In this document: positions 6,183 to 8,350 of the stretch, piece after piece
How positions within the stretch are numbered: position 1 is the stretch's first letter
How the letters are laid out: every line of letters starts with the position of its first letter
Source: Euryarchaeota archaeon UBA121
GTDB taxonomy: Archaea; Thermoplasmatota; Poseidoniia; Poseidoniales; Thalassarchaeaceae
Assembly: GCA_002499865.1 (NCBI GenBank)
Contig: DANL01000012.1
Location: 6,984-15,333 of the forward strand
Direction of reading: 5' to 3'
Length of the DNA stretch: 8,350 bases
Translations under genes and position numbers: made by a program
The notes under the pieces: generated by a model
What the model saw: the letters and a program-made list of their open reading frames with translations, nothing else
The model's database searches: none
Told to the model about the DNA's origin: nothing

Positions 6183-6461
6183 ATGTCAGCACGCAATGAG
6201 ACTCCTCACAAGATCATCCAATCACTTGGTAAGAAAAAGTGCAATGGGTCATGGGAAGAGGCTACTGAGAATCTCACCATGGAACAGGTGAAGAAGCTGG
6301 CTGAAGACCAGAAGGACAGGTTGACCGGTGCAACGCTTTACGCAAGATGCAGAGAGGTTATGGGAACCTGTGTTTCAATGCGAGTTAATGTTGAAGGGAT
6401 GTCTCCAAAGGACGCCCTTAGTGCTATGAGCAAGGGGGATTTTGCCGAGCATTTCGCTTGA
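6183..6461 (+). CDS. rpl11: Ribosomal protein L11 (uL11), C-terminal domain only
   Basis: L11 sits at the base of the ribosomal stalk; its C-terminal domain binds the GTPase-associated region of 23S rRNA and its N-terminal domain contacts translation factors. This 92-residue protein matches only the linker and C-terminal half. Residues about 7-29 correspond to the usual 'PPTxxLIKKxxG...G' linker (TPHKIIQSLGKK). Residues 30-92 are the C-terminal domain: NLTMEQVKKLAEDQKDRL at 30-47, REVMGTCVSMRVNVEGMSPKDA at 57-78, and a normal end. Archaeal L11 is usually about 155-165 residues and begins with a domain containing GPPLGPxxGPxGVN; that domain is wholly missing. Arg67 replaces the usual Gly of the GTCxSMG segment near the rRNA-binding surface. 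ATG 6183 has a good SD. Gene order (spt5 upstream, L1-L10-L12 downstream) fixes the identity. It may be a working short L11 or, less likely, a decaying copy with a full gene elsewhere. Confidence 0.88.
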   Translation: MSARNETPHKIIQSLGKKKCNGSWEEATENLTMEQVKKLAEDQKDRLTGATLYARCREVMGTCVSMRVNVEGMSPKDALSAMSKGDFAEHFA

Positions 6462-6515
6462 CAATCACGAGTTGCGGGAGAGGTTTTTCCTCGTTGACCG
6501 CGGAGGTGGCTTAGA

Positions 6516-7160
6516 ATGAAGGAAAATATACAGACTGCTATTCAACAAGCCTTGGAGGGATCTCCCGAGCGAAAGTTCGTAGAGTCAGTAGAAATTTCAT
6601 TCACACTCAAGGATGTTGACCTGAAGAATCCAGCAAACAGAATCCAAGAGGAAGTAAGACTCCCATCCGGGAGGGGTAAGCCTGTCAGGATTGCAATGTT
6701 CGCTGGTGGAGAGATGTCTGCGAAGGCAAGAGCCGCTGGATTGGATGTTATAGATCCGATGACGATTGAGGACATAGGAGGAAACCGTCAGCAGGCTAGG
6801 AAAATGGCGAATAAGTACGACTTTTTCCTATCAGAGATCCCCCATATGGGTACTGTTGGTAGGTTCCTTGGGGTTGTTCTAGGACCAAGAGGGAAGATGC
6901 CAAGGCCTGTACCTCCAAATGTCGATCCTGCGATGATTGCGAACGGACTGAAGGATACCGCAGTCGTTAGATCTAGAGATAAAATCACATTCCATGCAGC
7001 GCTTGGTTCCAGAGAGCAGGGCCTTGACGACTTGACTCTTAATGCAATGGCAATTTGGAATAGGGTCATGAGCAGACTTGAGAGAGGTACAGGAAACATC
7101 AGATCTTGCTATGTCAAGACATCCATGGGCCCATCATGCAAGGTCGAGGTGATTACTTGA
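6516..7160 (+). CDS. rpl1: Ribosomal protein L1 (uL1)
   Basis: Binds the L1-stalk helices of 23S rRNA near the E site and, in several archaea, represses its own operon by binding a matching site in the mRNA. The 214 residues fit the archaeal family (about 210-220). The family signature is present at 112-131, GTVGRFLGVVLGPRGKMPRP, continuing into VPPNVDP. The opening KENIQTAIQQAL and the closing TSMGPSCKVEVI (about residues 202-213) are typical of the two-domain fold. ATG 6516 is preceded by GGAGGTG (6502-6508). In the 54-base gap after L11, a short GAGG-TTTTT-CCTC hairpin (6480-6492) lies upstream of the SD; whether it or a site near the start codon serves L1 autoregulation cannot be judged by eye. 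The TGA stop overlaps the TTG start of L10. Confidence 0.97.
   Translation: MKENIQTAIQQALEGSPERKFVESVEISFTLKDVDLKNPANRIQEEVRLPSGRGKPVRIAMFAGGEMSAKARAAGLDVIDPMTIEDIGGNRQQARKMANKYDFFLSEIPHMGTVGRFLGVVLGPRGKMPRPVPPNVDPAMIANGLKDTAVVRSRDKITFHAALGSREQGLDDLTLNAMAIWNRVMSRLERGTGNIRSCYVKTSMGPSCKVEVIT
7146..7153 (+). promoter_or_regulatory. SD that selects the TTG start of L10
   Basis: GAGGTGAT, close to the full anti-SD complement, lies within the end of the L1 gene; its GAGG core ends 7 bases before TTG 7157. The upstream in-frame ATGs at 7106 and 7136 lie inside L1 without comparable sites. Confidence 0.7.
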
Positions 7161-8176
7161 TTCCCAAAGTAGCTGGTTGGAAGCCTGACCGTGTCGGTGA
7201 GCTGAAGGACATAGTCGGGAAAGAAGGGATTGTAGGTGTGGTAGATATCTCTGGAGTTCCGGCAAAGAATATGCTGGATATGAGAAGCTCTCTACGTGGT
7301 ATGCTGACTATGACCATGGCAAAGAAGAGCCTGATTAGGTTGGCTTGGAAAGAGGCTGGCCTATCTGAAGAGAATCTTGAGAAGTTACTTGAAGGGGCGG
7401 TACAGCCATGTGTCGTACATACCGACTCACTAAACTGCTACGAATTATTCGATGAGCTCGAAAAGACTAGGCAGGGCAGGGCGGCCAAGGAAGGAGAGAT
7501 TGCTCCTGAGGATATAATCGTCGAAGCGGGGCCGACTGAGTTTGGCCCTGGCCCCATAGTCGGTGAGTTCAATGCAGTTGGAATCCCAGCAAAGATAGAC
7601 AAGGGTGCCGTTGCTATTCAGAAAACCGTCACTGTTGTGAACAAGGGAGACCCAATAGAGGGGGAGCTCGGTTTGATGCTTTCCAAACTAGGCATCAATC
7701 CAATAGAAATTGGCCTCATACTGATGGGAGTAATAGATGATGGTCAGGTTCTTTCCTCATCCGAGCTAGATCTTGATACTGATGGGCTCAGAAATGACAT
7801 TATCCAAGCCACCTCAGGCGCATTCAACCTGGCGTGCAATGTTCAGTGGTTCTCCAGTGTTACAATGCCTGCACTATTGTCCAAGGCGAGTAGCGAGGCC
7901 CTGTCCGTTGCCTTGGAGGCTGGAGTCGTCAATGAGAAGACGGCTTCCGTCATAATTTCCCGTGCCAATGCGCACGCTATGGCTATAGCTAGCCGATTAG
8001 ATTCCTCAGCTCTTGACGAAGAGCTTGTCGCCGCACTGGGTGCGGTGGCGGTCTCGTCCAGTGCTGGTGCCGCAGCCTCAGAAGCGGCAGGAGATACAGC
8101 AATAGAAGCTGTTTCCGAGGAAGAGGAGGAAGAGGAGGAAGCTGGGTTCGGTGGACTTGGTGACCTCTTCGGATGA
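7157..8176 (+). CDS. rpl10: Ribosomal protein L10 / acidic stalk protein P0 (uL10)
   Basis: Base of the ribosomal stalk: it binds 23S rRNA next to L11, carries the L12/P1 dimers and helps recruit translational GTPases. From TTG 7157 the protein has 339 residues, the usual archaeal size. The N-terminal rRNA-binding domain is clear (VAGWKPDRVGELKDIVGKEG, then GVVDISGVPAKNMLDMR and a KKSLIRLA segment), followed by the archaeal insertion domain (GPTEFGPGPIVGEFNAVGIP and KLGINPIEIGL). Next come Ala-rich helices that bind L12 dimers, a run of eight Glu codons (8117-8140), and the terminal AGFGGLGDLFG tag shared with P1/L12 that contacts elongation factors. The start forms a TTGA overlap with the L1 stop, implying translational coupling; with this start the N-terminus reads MIPKVAGW, as expected for the family. 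Confidence 0.96.
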   Translation: MIPKVAGWKPDRVGELKDIVGKEGIVGVVDISGVPAKNMLDMRSSLRGMLTMTMAKKSLIRLAWKEAGLSEENLEKLLEGAVQPCVVHTDSLNCYELFDELEKTRQGRAAKEGEIAPEDIIVEAGPTEFGPGPIVGEFNAVGIPAKIDKGAVAIQKTVTVVNKGDPIEGELGLMLSKLGINPIEIGLILMGVIDDGQVLSSSELDLDTDGLRNDIIQATSGAFNLACNVQWFSSVTMPALLSKASSEALSVALEAGVVNEKTASVIISRANAHAMAIASRLDSSALDEELVAALGAVAVSSSAGAAASEAAGDTAIEAVSEEEEEEEEAGFGGLGDLFG

Positions 8177-8192
8177 AAAAGAAGGTGAAAAA

Positions 8193-8350
8193 ATGGAATA
8201 TGTATACGCTGCAATGCTACTGCACTCGGCCGAGAAAGAGATTGACGAGAATGGCGTTAGCGCTGTGCTAACCGCTGCCGGAGTGGATGCTGACGGCGCC
8301 CGTGTTAAGGCACTGGTCGCTTCGTTGGGATCCGTGGATATCGGAGAAGC
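8193..8350 (+). CDS. rpl12: Ribosomal protein L12/P1 (3' partial)
   Basis: Archaeal P1-type stalk protein whose dimers bind the L10 helices and recruit EF-1 and EF-2. The first 52 codons are present before the window ends: MEYVYAAMLLHSAEKEI, then VSAVLTAAGVDADGARVKAL and a VDIGEA segment, matching the N-terminal dimerisation domain of archaeal L12. The missing part should include the Ala/Glu hinge and a terminal tag like that of L10. GAAGGTGA at 8181-8188 is the SD; the gap after L10 is 16 bases, so this closes the stalk operon seen here. Confidence 0.94.
   Translation, partial: MEYVYAAMLLHSAEKEIDENGVSAVLTAAGVDADGARVKALVASLGSVDIGE

Noticed and set aside
8117..8140. GAG/GAA purine repeat as a possible microsatellite or phase-variable tract.
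   Set aside because: It is the expected acidic hinge of archaeal L10, with mixed Glu codons rather than a uniform repeat.
7843..8214. An antisense open frame with a poly-Ser run opposite the L10 tail.
   Set aside because: The Ser run is simply the complement of the L10 poly-Glu codons.
1..8350. CRISPR arrays, tRNA/rRNA genes, insertion sequences, integrases or a toxin-antitoxin/defence system.
   Set aside because: No regularly spaced direct repeats, cloverleaf-like sequence, transposase or integrase motifs, or defence-family domains were seen on either strand.

Overview
The window reads as an archaeal chromosome segment, most likely from a marine planktonic euryarchaeon such as Marine Group II (Poseidoniales) or a related Thermoplasmatota lineage. 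Firm evidence for Archaea: archaeal/eukaryotic-type stalk proteins L10 (acidic tail ending in the GLGDLFG type) and L12/P1, archaeal-type L1, an AK6/Fap7-type nucleotide kinase, SecE of the Sec61-gamma type, and the order ftsZ-secE-nusG/spt5-rpl11-rpl1-rpl10-rpl12. The narrower taxon is inference from general style: balanced GC, a large BNR-repeat exoprotein, FtsZ, and Shine-Dalgarno (SD) sites in front of some genes but not others.

Layout. 1-1197 (+): 3' part of a BNR/Asp-box beta-propeller protein, probably exported. 1198-2337 (-): CAX-type Ca2+/cation antiporter, convergent with it and with abutting stop codons. 2338-2423: divergent intergenic region. 2424-3640 (+): AK6/Fap7-like kinase and a CDP-alcohol phosphatidyltransferase (probably archaetidylinositol phosphate synthase), translationally coupled by TAATG. 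3728-4846 (+): ftsZ. 4847-4926: intergenic with a TATA-like element inside a perfect 8-bp inverted repeat. 4927-8350 (+): secE, nusG/spt5, L11, L1, L10, L12 (cut by the window end).

The operon joins protein secretion (SecE), transcription elongation (Spt5) and the ribosomal L1 and GTPase-associated stalk (L11-L10-L12), an arrangement widely shared in Euryarchaeota. Two neighbouring proteins in it have unusual architecture. The Spt5/NusG protein has an N-terminal Nudix-like domain of about 113 residues with a degenerate Nudix box, fused in one frame to normal NGN and KOW domains. The next gene encodes an L11 that keeps only the interdomain linker and the C-terminal rRNA-binding domain; the whole N-terminal domain is absent and there is no room for it upstream. 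These are the two strongest candidates for something new. No CRISPR, tRNA, rRNA, insertion sequence or integrase was seen.
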